Shown in pieces: positions 35,626-44,982 of a DNA stretch of 64,000 nt. The notes under the pieces are model-generated. The model was not told where the DNA came from. It did no database searches and saw only the letters and a list, made by a program, of their open reading frames with translations. The DNA lies in NCBI GenBank assembly GCA_016192705.1, contig JACPTQ010000017.1:62001-126000 (forward strand), in the 5' to 3' direction. Numbering within the stretch: the first letter of the stretch is position 1; each line of letters starts with the position of its first letter. The DNA is from Deltaproteobacteria bacterium (GTDB lineage Bacteria; Myxococcota; JACPTQ01). A program made the position numbers and the translations under genes.

Positions 35626-38446
35626 ATAAAGACAAATACTGGCAATGCGCCGACGAGCACGTAAACGAGGACGAGCACGACCACGTCCACGGTTACGATC
35701 ACGAGAGAGACAATCCACCACCGGCGTCGGTTAACCGGAGATCGTTTTTCAAAATAATGGGACTCTCGACGGCGGCGGTGGCGGCGGCGGGCTGCAAGCG
35801 CGCGCCGGTCGCGAAGATCGTGCCGTACCTGACGAAACCAGAGGAGGTCACGCCGGGCGAAGCGCTCTGGTATGCGTCGACATGCGGGGCGTGCAGCGCG
35901 GCATGCGGGATTCTGCTCAAGACGCGCGACGGTCGGCCGATCAAGGTCGAAGGGAACGAGAAACATCCGGCATCGCGCGGTGGCGTGTGCGCGATGGGGC
36001 AGGCGTCGGTTTTGTCGCTCTACGATGCGGCGCGAGCGCGGGGGCCGCTTGCGGCCGGGAAAGCGACGACGTGGGCCGAACTCGATGCGGCGGTCAAGGC
36101 GGGGTTTGCGAGGGCGGCGGCGAGTGGAAAGTCAATTCGCGTCGTGACGCCACCGGTGGTCGGGCCGACCGCTGACGCGACGATCGCGGCTTTCCTCGCG
36201 GCATTTCCAACGGCAAAGCGCGTGACGTTCGACGCGCTGCCATACGAAGAGGCGATCGCCGATGCGCATGCGGCGACGCACGGCGCGCGCGTTGTGCCAG
36301 CGTACAACTTTGGGGGCGCAAAGGTCGTTGTGAGCGTGGGCGCCGACTTTCTCGGGACGTGGGTTTCACCCGTTGCGTTCACGCGCGATTACGCGAAGGC
36401 GCGCGACCCCGAAGGCGTGCGGCCAATGCTGCGCCACATCCAGATCGAATCGACGATGTCTCTTGCGGGCGCCAACGCGGACCGGCGTTATTCCGTCGCG
36501 CCTTCCGACGAGATTCCCGTTCTCGCGGCGCTCGCGCGGCGAGTCCTTGAGCGGTCGGACGTTGCCGGCAAAGACACGCTACTCGCGGCCGTCGCAAAAA
36601 TCGGCCCGGCGAAATTCGATGCGCGATCGCTCGATGCCGTCGCGAAGGAAATTCTTGCGCGGCGCACGGAGGCCTTGGTTGTAAGCGGGTCAACCGACGT
36701 TCGCGCGCAGACGCTCGTCAACATCATCAATTACGCGCTCGGAACGACGGTCGTCTCGTCTGCTCGGCCGCTGCATCGGCTTGCCGCCGCCCTTTCGTTC
36801 GCGGAGTTCCTCGCGGAGTTGAAGGCAGGCAGCGTCGGTGCGGTTTTGCTCTGCGGCGTAAACCCGGTGTACGCGCATCCCGATGGCGCTGAAATTGCGA
36901 AGGCGTTACGTGGTATTCCGCTCGTTGTGTCGACAAACGATCGCGTCGATGAAACGGCAAGTGCGGCGGCGTATCTCGCGCCGAGTCATCACTTCTTAGA
37001 GTCGTGGGGGGATGCGGCTACGGCGTTGACGGCACTCTCATTGTCGCAGCCAGCTGTCACGCCGCTTTTCGATACGCGCGGGACGTGGGAGTCGCTGCTC
37101 GCGTGGGCCGGAAGGAGCAGCGCCTATTACGACTTCATGCGTGCGCGTTGGGAGAAAGAGGTTTTTCCGGTTGCCGCAGATGCAGGCGCATCGTTTCAGG
37201 CGTTTTGGGATCGGTCGGTACACGACGGGGTCGCCGCCCTGAAGGAAGCGCCGGAAGCAGCGCTGCCGTTTCGTATTGACGAAACACAGAAAGCCCTCGA
37301 AGGGATTGGGGCATCGCCAGCTGTTGGTGGCGTCGAGGTCGCGCTCTACGCGAAAGTCGGAATGCGCGACGGCGCGCTCGCAAATAACGGCTGGCTCCAA
37401 GAGTTGCCCGATCCGATATCGAAGGCGACATGGGGGAACTACGCGGCGATGTCGCCCGCGCTCGCGAAGAAACAGGGACTCGCCGAGGGCGCGGGCGTCA
37501 CGGTGTCGTTCGGCGACCGCAAAGTGACGCTCCCCGTTCTCATCCAACAAGGAACTCACGAGAACGTTGTTGCGCTCGCACTTGGATACGGCCGCACGAG
37601 GGCGGGCAAGGTCGGAAACGGCGTCGGTGCGAATGCGTTTGCGCTTGCGCGCGTCGACGCTGGGCGCGTGCAACTTTGTCGGCCTGGTGCCGCGATTTCC
37701 GCGACCGGCGCGGTCGAGCCGCTCGCTCTTACGCAGACGCACCACTCGCAGGAAAAGCGCGCGCTCGTCCGCGAGGCGACGGCTCGGCCTGCGTCGTGTC
37801 GTGTAACGCCGAGAACAACATCACGACCGTCGGCAAGGACGAGGTCTGGCGCCGCCGCGAGATGCACTGGCTTCGCGTCGACCGTTATTTTGAAGGACCG
37901 CCCGAAAACCCGGGCGTCGTTTTCCAACCGATGACGTGCCTGCACTGCGAAAACGCGCCGTGCGAAACCGTCTGCCCGGTGCTCGCAACCGTTCATTCAA
38001 GCGATGGCCTCAACCAGCAGGTCTACAACCGCTGCGTCGGAACGCGCTACTGCGCGAACAACTGCCCGCCGAAGGTGCGCCGCTTCAACTGGTTTGAATA
38101 CGACCATGGCGAGCCGATCGAGCGCATGGTCCTAAACCCCGACGTCGTCGTGCGTTCGCGCGGAGTCATGGAGAAGTGCTCGCTCTGCGTGCAGCGCATC
38201 CAGGCCGGCAAAGCGGACGCGAAGCGCGCGGGACGCCCGGTCGCCGATGGTGACATCCGAACGGCGTGTCAGCAGAGTTGCCCCGCGGGCGCCATCGTCT
38301 TTGGCGACTTGAACGATCCGAAAAGCCGCGTCGCCGCGCTCGTCAAGAGCGGACGCAACTACCGCCTCTTCGAGGATCTCAACATCGGCCCCGTCGTGAG
38401 CTATCTCACGAAACTGCGCAACCCAGGCTCAAAGGAAGGGGTCTAA
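35613..38446 (+). pseudogene. actB: Alternative complex III iron-sulfur subunit ActB, frameshifted with probable internal deletion
   Basis: The first part runs in one frame from the ATG at 35613 to about 37781, and the C-terminal part continues in another frame to 38446. The N-terminus has a His/Asp-rich stretch, then a Tat-like motif (NRRSFFKIMGLSTAAVAAAGC). The molybdopterin-oxidoreductase-like domain follows (CGACSAACGILLKTRDGRPI). The C-terminal ferredoxin-like domain has CLHCENAPCETVCP, CVGTRYCANNCP and CSLCVQRI. At the junction, LVREAT meets GSACVVSC, so the start of the first Fe-S site (expected C-x-G-C) and a linker are missing. Either a real mutation or an assembly error would explain this. 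In intact complexes ActB takes electrons from quinol. Confidence 0.8.
35647..35712 (+). repeat. gacgag/cacgac hexamer-like tract coding a His/Asp-rich stretch of ActB
   Basis: Degenerate repeats such as gacgagcacgaccacgtcca code DEHVNEDEHDHVHGYDHERD before the Tat motif. Related tracts are at 12583-12634 and 41208-41262. Confidence 0.55.
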
Positions 38447-38449
38447 CTC

Positions 38450-40006
38450 ATGAGTCACGCCGTCTCACCCCTCCGCGAGCCGCTCGTCAGCGAAGCGCGA
38501 ACGCTTCATCAGCTCACCGACGAAATCGCGCGCCCCATGGAGCGCCGTCCGACGAAGGCGTGGTGGTGCGCGTTCCTCGCGTCGTTCAGCGCGCTCGTGC
38601 TCGGCGTTTACTGTGTGTCGGTGCAGGTGATGACGGGCGTCGGAACGTGGGGCCTCAACAAGACTGTCGGCTGGGCGTTCGACATCACCAACTTCGTTTT
38701 CTGGATCGGCATCGGGCACGCGGGCACGCTCATCTCGGCGATCCTTTTCCTCTTCCGGCAGAAGTGGCGCACGTCGATCAATCGCTCCGCCGAGGCGATG
38801 ACGCTTTTCGCGGTCATGTGCGCCGGGCTCTTCCCCATCATCCACATGGGGCGCCCGTGGTTCGCGTATTTCGCGGCGCCGTACCCGAACGATCGGGGGC
38901 CGCTCTGGGTGAACTTCCGATCGCCGCTCGTCTGGGACATGTTCGCGATCTCGACGTACTTCATCATCTCCGCGGTGTTCTGGTACGTCGGACTCTTGCC
39001 CGACCTTGCAACGATGCGCGACCGCGCGAAGAGCGCCATCCGCAAGGCCATCTACGGCGCGCTGTCGCTCGGCTGGAACGGCTCGCAGCGCACATGGCTT
39101 CGCTACGAAACGGTCTACCTGCTTCTCGCGGGGCTCGCGACGCCGCTCGTGTTGTCGGTGCACAGTATCGTGTCGATGGATTTCGCGACCTCGATTCTGC
39201 CCGGCTGGCACACGACGATTTTTCCGCCGTACTTCGTTGCGGGCGCCGTCTTCTCCGGATTTGCGATGGTCCTCACGCTGATGATCATCGCGCGGCACGT
39301 GATGGGCTGGAAGCACCTCATCACGATTCGGCACGTCGAGAACATGACGAAGATCATGATTGCGACGGGCGGCATCGTCGGGTTTGCGTATGCGACCGAG
39401 TTTTTTACGGCGTGGTACTCGGGCAACGAGCTCGAGCGATTCGCATTCTCAAACCGCGCATTTGGGCCGTACGCGTGGGCGTACTGGATCATGGTGGGCT
39501 GCAATGTGCTCATCCCGCAGTTCTTTTGGTTCAAGAAGATTCGGACGAGCGTCGCGGCGGTTTTTGCGCTGTCGATTCTCGTCAACGTCGGGATGTGGTT
39601 CGAACGGTTTGTCATCATTGTGACGTCGCTCCACCGCGATTTCTTGCCGTCGTCGTGGGCGATGTACGCGCCGACATTCATTGAGGTGGGGACGCTCGTC
39701 GGGACGTTCGGACTCTTCTTCACGTGCTTCCTGCTCTTCATTCGCGTGTTGCCAGCGGTGTCGATCGCGGAAGTTAAGGCGGTGTCGGGCTATGCGCGGA
39801 AGATAGGAGTAACCACAGAATTTCGCGAGCAATCTGCCAAGAAGCCAGTGGATTCATGGCGCGAGCGAAATGGGGAGCCCAACGGACACGGAGGGCGAAC
39901 CCCACCGCAACCACAGAGTACACAGAGATCGGAGGAGAAGAAAAAGGGGGATAAGAAGGAGGATGCGGGTGCGGGAGCGGATTTGGTGACGGAGGCGGGG
40001 GAATGA
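38450..40006 (+). CDS. actC: Alternative complex III quinol-binding membrane subunit ActC
   Basis: A 518-residue NrfD-like membrane protein with ten predicted helices (for example [30 protein letters not shown]). ActC is thought to hold a quinol site and contribute to proton handling. Conserved polar residues lie in the helices ([13 protein letters not shown]). The last about 60 residues are not family-like: they are polar and largely coded by family-B and hexamer-type repeats (39811-40000). The stop overlaps actD (ATGA). It starts 3 bp after actB. Confidence 0.92.
   Translation: MSHAVSPLREPLVSEARTLHQLTDEIARPMERRPTKAWWCAFLASFSALVLGVYCVSVQVMTGVGTWGLNKTVGWAFDITNFVFWIGIGHAGTLISAILFLFRQKWRTSINRSAEAMTLFAVMCAGLFPIIHMGRPWFAYFAAPYPNDRGPLWVNFRSPLVWDMFAISTYFIISAVFWYVGLLPDLATMRDRAKSAIRKAIYGALSLGWNGSQRTWLRYETVYLLLAGLATPLVLSVHSIVSMDFATSILPGWHTTIFPPYFVAGAVFSGFAMVLTLMIIARHVMGWKHLITIRHVENMTKIMIATGGIVGFAYATEFFTAWYSGNELERFAFSNRAFGPYAWAYWIMVGCNVLIPQFFWFKKIRTSVAAVFALSILVNVGMWFERFVIIVTSLHRDFLPSSWAMYAPTFIEVGTLVGTFGLFFTCFLLFIRVLPAVSIAEVKAVSGYARKIGVTTEFREQSAKKPVDSWRERNGEPNGHGGRTPPQPQSTQRSEEKKKGDKKEDAGAGADLVTEAGE
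39811..39950 (+). repeat. Family-B repeats (B5) coding the ActC C-terminal extension
   Basis: Copies of accacaga- and accacagagtacacagag at 39811-39820 and 39908-39930, with purine-rich ggaggagaagaaaaaggggg after them. They code [18 protein letters not shown] in frame. Confidence 0.65.
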
Positions 40007-40527
40007 GCGCGCGAATGTTTGTCGCGTATTTTGGAAGCGAGGACGGAATTCTTGGGGCTACGCGGGCGGTGCGCGAGGCGGGCTTTGAGATTCACGACGT
40101 TTACACGCCGTACGCGGTGCATGGGATGGACGAGGCGATGGGGCAGCGGCCGTCGCGCATCACGTGGGTCTGTTTTTTTGCGGGGGCGTTTGGGCTTGCG
40201 GTCGCGCTCGCGCTTCAGATTTGGACGTCAGCCGTCGACTGGCCGCTCAATGTTGGCGGGAAGCCGCACAACTCGTTTCCCGCGTTCATTCCGGTGGCGT
40301 TCGAGCTCACGGTTCTCTTCGGAGGGCTTACGACCGTCGCGGCTCTCTTCCTTCGGTCGCGACTAAAGCCGCGCATGAGCAACGCGCATGTGTTGCCGCG
40401 CGTCACCGACGATCGGTTCGCGCTCGCGCTGGTTGTTGAGGGTCACGCCTTTGACGCCGATCGCGCGGAAGCGATCTGCGCCGCGCATGGCGTGGTCGAA
40501 ACCGATTTCGTCGAGGTTTCAAAATGA
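40003..40527 (+). CDS. actD: Alternative complex III subunit ActD (DUF3341 family)
   Basis: A 174-residue protein with two central membrane helices ([19 protein letters not shown] and [19 protein letters not shown]). It has the family's N-terminal ferredoxin-like stretch, including [18 protein letters not shown]. ActD is a small membrane subunit of the complex without cofactors. It overlaps actC at the start and actE at the end (ATGA at both). Confidence 0.93.
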   Translation: MSARMFVAYFGSEDGILGATRAVREAGFEIHDVYTPYAVHGMDEAMGQRPSRITWVCFFAGAFGLAVALALQIWTSAVDWPLNVGGKPHNSFPAFIPVAFELTVLFGGLTTVAALFLRSRLKPRMSNAHVLPRVTDDRFALALVVEGHAFDADRAEAICAAHGVVETDFVEVSK

Positions 40528-41282
40528 TTTCGCTCCGTGATCATCTCCGTGCTTCAGTGATTCCGTGGTTTCTCTTTCTCTTCTCGTGTTCCTCAGACCC
40601 GACGCTTCCGCGCTACGAGTTTGTCCCCGACATGGTCGACGCCGTGCCGTTCGAAGCGTTCTCAAAAAACCCCGTAACGCGCGATGGCAAAACGCTTCTC
40701 ACGCCCGCGTTGGGCACAATACCGCGCGGGTTTAAGCCGCTCCATTACGGTACCGGAAAGGAAGAGGCGGAGCGTGCGGGGCGCGAGCTGTCCAACCCGA
40801 TCGCGCGAACGCCCGAGGCGCTGGCGCGTGGCGAGAAAGTTTACAGTGTATTCTGCGCGGTCTGTCACGGGATGAGGGGCTTGGGCGATGGCCCAGTCGT
40901 GCCGCGGTTTCCAGGGCCACCGTCGCTTCTCGCAGCAAACGCGAAATCGATGCCCGATGGAAAAATGTTCCACGTTCTGTCTCGTGGACAAGGCTTAATG
41001 CCGCCGTATGCCGCGCAGGTGTCCGCGGACGACCGGTGGCGCGCGGTGCATTTCGTGCGCGCGCTGCAGGTGTCGGCGGGAAGACAAGATGAACCGCCAA
41101 GGCCCAAAGAACGCCAAGGAAGAAACATCATGAGTTCCGGTTTTGGCGCCCTTGGCGTCTTGGCGGTTGGTTCAGCGGATGCGGGAGCGGAAGCGGATGG
41201 GGGAGCGAGTACGGGTACGAGTACGGGCACGAGCACGACAACGACGACGAATGGGCGTGGAGCGGACGGAGGCGCGAAATGA
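40524..41282 (+). CDS. actE: Alternative complex III monoheme cytochrome c lipoprotein ActE
   Basis: A 252-residue protein with a signal peptide ending in a lipobox (LFLFSC), again coded by a family-B repeat. The mature domain has one heme motif, CAVCHGMRGLGDG, and a likely distal Met in RGQGLMPPYAAQV. ActE is the peripheral cytochrome of the complex. About 65 residues after the cytochrome fold (from QDEPPRPKERQGRN) are low complexity and coded by a palindromic repeat and a hexamer tract. It overlaps both neighbours by 4 bp. Confidence 0.87.
   Translation: MISLRDHLRASVIPWFLFLFSCSSDPTLPRYEFVPDMVDAVPFEAFSKNPVTRDGKTLLTPALGTIPRGFKPLHYGTGKEEAERAGRELSNPIARTPEALARGEKVYSVFCAVCHGMRGLGDGPVVPRFPGPPSLLAANAKSMPDGKMFHVLSRGQGLMPPYAAQVSADDRWRAVHFVRALQVSAGRQDEPPRPKERQGRNIMSSGFGALGVLAVGSADAGAEADGGASTGTSTGTSTTTTTNGRGADGGAK
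40532..40585 (+). repeat. Family-B repeat copy B6, coding the ActE signal peptide
   Basis: Reads ctccgtgatcatctccgtgc and then gattccgtggtttctctttc. The variant uses ctccgtg instead of ctctgtg. It codes LRDHLRASVIPWFLFLF, directly before the lipobox cysteine. Confidence 0.65.
41092..41262 (+). repeat. Family-C palindrome and hexamer tracts coding the ActE tail
   Basis: The palindrome (41092-41171) has arms aaccgccaaggcccaaagaa and cttggcgtcttggcggtt, related in style to family A but with different ends. A GCGGGW tract (41172-41207) and a gtacgggtacgagtacgggc tract (41208-41262) follow. All are in frame with ActE. Confidence 0.7.
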
Positions 41283-42454
41283 AAGAAGCCGAAAGACGCC
41301 TCGGGCCGATGTCGCTTGGCGTGCGAAACGTTCTCGTCGTGCTTGTCGTCGCCGGTGTCGCGGTGTTCGGCGTCACGCTTTTCCAGTCACCGACCGCCGC
41401 GTGGTCGAGCCTCCTCGTCGCCGCGTTCTATTTCCTAACGATCGCACTCGGCGCGATCGCGTTTCTCGCGCTCACTTACATCACCAAGGCCGGCTGGAGC
41501 TCGGTCGTGAAGCGCGTCCCTGAAGCGATGAGCACGTTTCTCCCGGTGGGCGCGGGCCTCACGCTCACACTGCTCCTTGGCATCCATTCGCTTTACCACT
41601 GGAGCCACCCCGACGCCGTCGCGCATGACGCGATATTGACCGCCAAAGCGGGTTACTTGAACGCGCCGTTTTTCGCGGGCCGCATGGTCGTCGTCCTTGG
41701 GCTCTGGCTCCTTTTCGGCTGGCTCTTTCGCCGCAACTCGCTCCGCCAAGACGCCGACGCCGCCGTGCATCACACGCGCCGCAATGTCGCGCTTGCGGCC
41801 GGCTACCTTTTCCTTTTCGCGTTTACGTTTTCCGTCGCCGGGATCGACTGGCTCATGAGCCTTGAGCCGCACTGGTTCTCGACGATCTTCGGCATCTACA
41901 ACCTGGCGGGCCTTCTCCTCGGCGGCTTTGCGTCGATTGCCGTCGTGACGATTCTTCTTCGTCGCGCTGGCTATCTGCCCAACGTCAACGAGAACCACCT
42001 TCACGATCTCGGCAAACTCACGTTCGCGATGTCGGTGTTCTGGGCCTACATCTGGATCTCGCAGTACATGCTCATCTGGTATTCGAACCTCCCCGAGGAG
42101 ACGACTTACTACCTGCGCCGCACCGAAGGCGGCTGGGCGTTTCTCTTTTATTTCAACGTCGTCATCAACTGGGTCGTGCCGTTCGTCGTGTTGCTCCCGC
42201 GCCCCGGTAAGCGTTCCGAGGCGAATCTCCTTCGCGTGAGCCTCGCCGTTCTCGGCGGCCGCTTCCTCGACATCTATCTGATGGTCGCGCCCGCAAACTC
42301 CACCGAACACGGCGGCGTCGGCATTGTCGACGTGACCACCTTTCTCGGCGTCGGTGCGCTCTTCGTCCTCATTGTCTATCGCGCCCTCGCGCGCCGTTCT
42401 CTCATCCCGCGCGGCGATCCGTACCTCATCGAGGGATTGCATCACAAGCAGTAG
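41279..42454 (+). CDS. actF: Alternative complex III membrane subunit ActF
   Basis: A 391-residue NrfD-like membrane protein with about ten helices. Conserved-looking stretches include LLGIHSLYHWSHPDAV, AGIDWLMSLEPHWFSTIFG and WISQYMLIWYSNLPEETTYY. It pairs with ActC in the membrane. It overlaps actE by ATGA and is the last gene of the operon. No cytochrome oxidase genes follow, unlike in many ACIII clusters. Confidence 0.93.
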   Translation: MKEAERRLGPMSLGVRNVLVVLVVAGVAVFGVTLFQSPTAAWSSLLVAAFYFLTIALGAIAFLALTYITKAGWSSVVKRVPEAMSTFLPVGAGLTLTLLLGIHSLYHWSHPDAVAHDAILTAKAGYLNAPFFAGRMVVVLGLWLLFGWLFRRNSLRQDADAAVHHTRRNVALAAGYLFLFAFTFSVAGIDWLMSLEPHWFSTIFGIYNLAGLLLGGFASIAVVTILLRRAGYLPNVNENHLHDLGKLTFAMSVFWAYIWISQYMLIWYSNLPEETTYYLRRTEGGWAFLFYFNVVINWVVPFVVLLPRPGKRSEANLLRVSLAVLGGRFLDIYLMVAPANSTEHGGVGIVDVTTFLGVGALFVLIVYRALARRSLIPRGDPYLIEGLHHKQ

Positions 42455-42501
42455 CGAGGGGTCGCTCGATAAATCGTGGCTGACCTGGTAGACCTCATCG
42501 C

Positions 42502-43014
42502 ATGGCGCTTGGCCCAGACGACGAGATCGAAATTCACGTGCGCTACACCCGCGACGATTTCGTCGCGGCGATTCGAACTCACATCGCGCTCCGCTCGAAA
42601 CTGCTTCGCTGGTTTATCGCGATTCCCATTGGTCTCGTTTTCGTCGCGCTCGGTGTCGTCGGTGGTCTTCGCGGCGGCTGGACCTGGGCGCCCCTTCTCT
42701 CGATTTTGACCGGCGTTTTTTTTTTCGTGTCGCTCGTTTCCATTTATTTTCTCCAGCCGCGGCGTTTCTTCCGTGACAATCAGAACTTGTTCGACGCCGA
42801 ATGGGTCTACCGATTTTCCCGAGACGTCATTTTCCTGGAACGGCAGGAGATATCGTCCACGCTCACCTGGCAGGCCGTAACGAAGGTCGTTGAGTCACCG
42901 GTCGGATATTTGCTTCTTATGAGCAACGACCAATTCCTCGTGATTCCGCGGCGTGCGTTCCGGTCGGCGGACGACGAACGCGCCTTTCGAGTGATGCTCC
43001 CGCGTGTGGCTTGA
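42502..43014 (+). CDS. YcxB-like membrane protein
   Basis: A 170-residue protein with an N-terminal soluble stretch, two membrane helices (FIAIPIGLVFVALGVVGGL, LSILTGVFFFVSLVSIYFL) and a C-terminal YcxB-like domain (LTWQAVTKVVESPVGYLLLM and FLVIPRRAF). The function of the family is unknown. There is no clear ribosome site. It is 47 bp after actF and faces the convergent kinase gene with a 28-bp gap. Confidence 0.7.
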   Translation: MALGPDDEIEIHVRYTRDDFVAAIRTHIALRSKLLRWFIAIPIGLVFVALGVVGGLRGGWTWAPLLSILTGVFFFVSLVSIYFLQPRRFFRDNQNLFDAEWVYRFSRDVIFLERQEISSTLTWQAVTKVVESPVGYLLLMSNDQFLVIPRRAFRSADDERAFRVMLPRVA

Positions 43015-43042
43015 ATTGACTCTCGGCGACGGCATCGCGAGA

Positions 43043-44929
43043 TCATTGCAGGAGCGTTATCGTGAGGGCGATTTTCTCGTTGCTGAAATGGAAGGTGTGA
43101 GTGCCGTATCCGAGTTGACGGTCGACGAGCGGATTGTCGGTCGGGATGTCGTCGAGCCGAAGCTCGGTCCAGGGGCGCGTGGCGGCGCTTACTCGGAATG
43201 CGCGCCGCGACTCGACCGGGACGATACGAAGTCGAAGGGTGATGTTGCTCGCGCCGCTGACCTCGATGTGATGTTCGCGCACCGGAAGGAGCACCGGTCT
43301 TCTGGGCTCAAGCGTGCGGCCCGCGACGGCTGCGCGATTGGGAGTGCCAGAAAAGGAAAGCCGAAGCTCCTGTGGGACGAGCCGGCGTTCGATCGTGTTT
43401 TCACCGGCGGTGAGCGTTAACCTCTCGGTGATGGCGCGAAACCCTGTCTTCGCGATTCGAATGCGAATCGTCCTTCCCGTGCGGAGCGCACCGTGGCGAA
43501 TCGGGGTTCCGCCCGGGACTCGCGTGTCGTCGAGCCATAGCCGAGCGCCCGGTGGAATGGTCGTGACGATCAGCGTTGCTGAAGCCGGAGCAATTGTTGG
43601 CGCGCGTCCGGAGTCGGGCGCGGTTGCGGCGTCAGGAGCGGGAGCGGAGTTTTGACGCAAAGGCGCGGAGACGCCAAGGGAAGAGGTTTCAGGCTCTGCG
43701 TCTTTGCTTCTTTGCGCCTTGGCGTTGAAATCCTCTCTCAGCGCCGGCGCGTCGGGCCACAAGAGCGTTGCGATGCCAGATGCAGCGACGGCCCCGAGGA
43801 GGACGGCGAGCGCGACGGCGTGCCTTCCAAATCGCTGCGGACCGCGTCCGGCGTTTGAAACGGTGTGCTCCGCTGCAGGCGCGGCTGCGGGGGCGGGTTT
43901 CGAATTTGCGCGGGGCGCCTCAGCGGGTGCCGCCATCGACATCGTGTGGTCGGCGAGCCCCTTTCCCGCAACAACCGTTTTTTCAAACACTTCGCGCGAG
44001 ACCTGTGCCCTTTCGTGAAAGAGTGAACGCACGAATTCGGCGAGATCGTGGGTCGGAGTGTCAAGTCCTTCCTCGCGCGCCAGCGCCGTGAGGGCGAGTT
44101 CCATTTCGCTCGCCGACGCGAATCGATCGTCCGGCGTTTTGGCGAGGGCCCGGTTAAGAATATCGACGAAGCCCGCGGGAAGGCCTGGATTTTCAGCGCC
44201 AATATTTGGAATGGCCGCGCGACTGATTTTCTCGAGCACAGAGTGCAACCCCTCTTCGAGTCCGAAGAGTTTTTTTCCGGTCGCGATCTCGAAGAGCGTC
44301 GCCGCGAGCGAAAAAATATCCGACGCCGGTCCGATGGGTTTCCCCGTGACCTGTTCAGGCGACATGTAGCTGTACTTGCCCTTGAGGCCGCCAGTTTGCG
44401 ATTCCGCTTGGCCGGCCGCCGCCTTCGCGAGCCCGAAGTCGGTGAGTTTCACTTCGCCTTCGAACGACACGAGAATGTTCTGCGGGCTCACGTCGCGGTG
44501 GACGATTCCGAGAGGTTTTCCCGCGGGGTCGGTGCGGCGATGCGCATAGGCGAGCCCGCGCAAGCAGGCGGCGCCAATTTTGATTGCATGCGCCAGTGGC
44601 AGCGGCCCACCGCGGTCGAGGGACCGCGTGAGAATCGAGCGCGCGTCCTCGCCGTGGACGTATTCCATCGCGATGAATGTCGTTTCGTCGACGCGCCCGA
44701 AGTCGTAGATGGGGACGATGTTTTGGTGCGTGAGCTGTGCGGCGATGCGCGCTTCGTTTTCAAACAAACGCACGAACTCGCGCTCGTTCGCGAAGGTCGG
44801 GATGATCCGCTTGATGACGACGAGCTTTTGAAACGAGCTTCCGCGCTCGAGTCGCGCCAAATGGATTTCGCCCATCCCGCCGGTCGCGATGCGGTGAAGC
44901 AGCGTGTAGGGCCCGAACATCTCCGCCAC
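43043..44929 (-). CDS. Membrane Ser/Thr protein kinase with PEGA domain
   Basis: A 628-residue protein. The kinase domain (about 7-275) has IATGGMGEIHLA, the ATP lysine in VVIKRI, the catalytic loop HRDVSPQNILV and a DFG triplet, so it is probably active. One membrane helix follows near residues 368-390 (VALAVLLGAVAASGIATLL). A linker of about 30 residues is coded by a family-A repeat and hexamer sequence. A PEGA domain (TLIVTTIPPGARLWLDDTRV) and a second beta-rich stretch lie outside the membrane. It is likely a surface sensor. It is 53 bp downstream of the acyl-CoA dehydrogenase, same strand. Confidence 0.9.
   Translation of the reverse strand: MAEMFGPYTLLHRIATGGMGEIHLARLERGSSFQKLVVIKRIIPTFANEREFVRLFENEARIAAQLTHQNIVPIYDFGRVDETTFIAMEYVHGEDARSILTRSLDRGGPLPLAHAIKIGAACLRGLAYAHRRTDPAGKPLGIVHRDVSPQNILVSFEGEVKLTDFGLAKAAAGQAESQTGGLKGKYSYMSPEQVTGKPIGPASDIFSLAATLFEIATGKKLFGLEEGLHSVLEKISRAAIPNIGAENPGLPAGFVDILNRALAKTPDDRFASASEMELALTALAREEGLDTPTHDLAEFVRSLFHERAQVSREVFEKTVVAGKGLADHTMSMAAPAEAPRANSKPAPAAAPAAEHTVSNAGRGPQRFGRHAVALAVLLGAVAASGIATLLWPDAPALREDFNAKAQRSKDAEPETSSLGVSAPLRQNSAPAPDAATAPDSGRAPTIAPASATLIVTTIPPGARLWLDDTRVPGGTPIRHGALRTGRTIRIRIAKTGFRAITERLTLTAGENTIERRLVPQELRLSFSGTPNRAAVAGRTLEPRRPVLLPVREHHIEVSGASNITLRLRIVPVESRRAFRVSAATRPWTELRLDDIPTDNPLVDRQLGYGTHTFHFSNEKIALTITLLQ
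43613..43732 (+). repeat. Family-A repeat copy A7 with hexamer tract, in a kinase gene
   Basis: A7 (43651-43732) has arms tttgacgcaaaggcgcggag and ctttgcgccttggcgttgaaat. The hexamer stretch (43613-43650) precedes it. Read on the minus strand it codes [20 protein letters not shown] in the juxtamembrane linker. Confidence 0.8.
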
Positions 44930-44982
44930 GCATTAGAGTCTAAGCCGTCCGGCGGGCGGCGTCAGCTACCTGGCGCGCGGCT

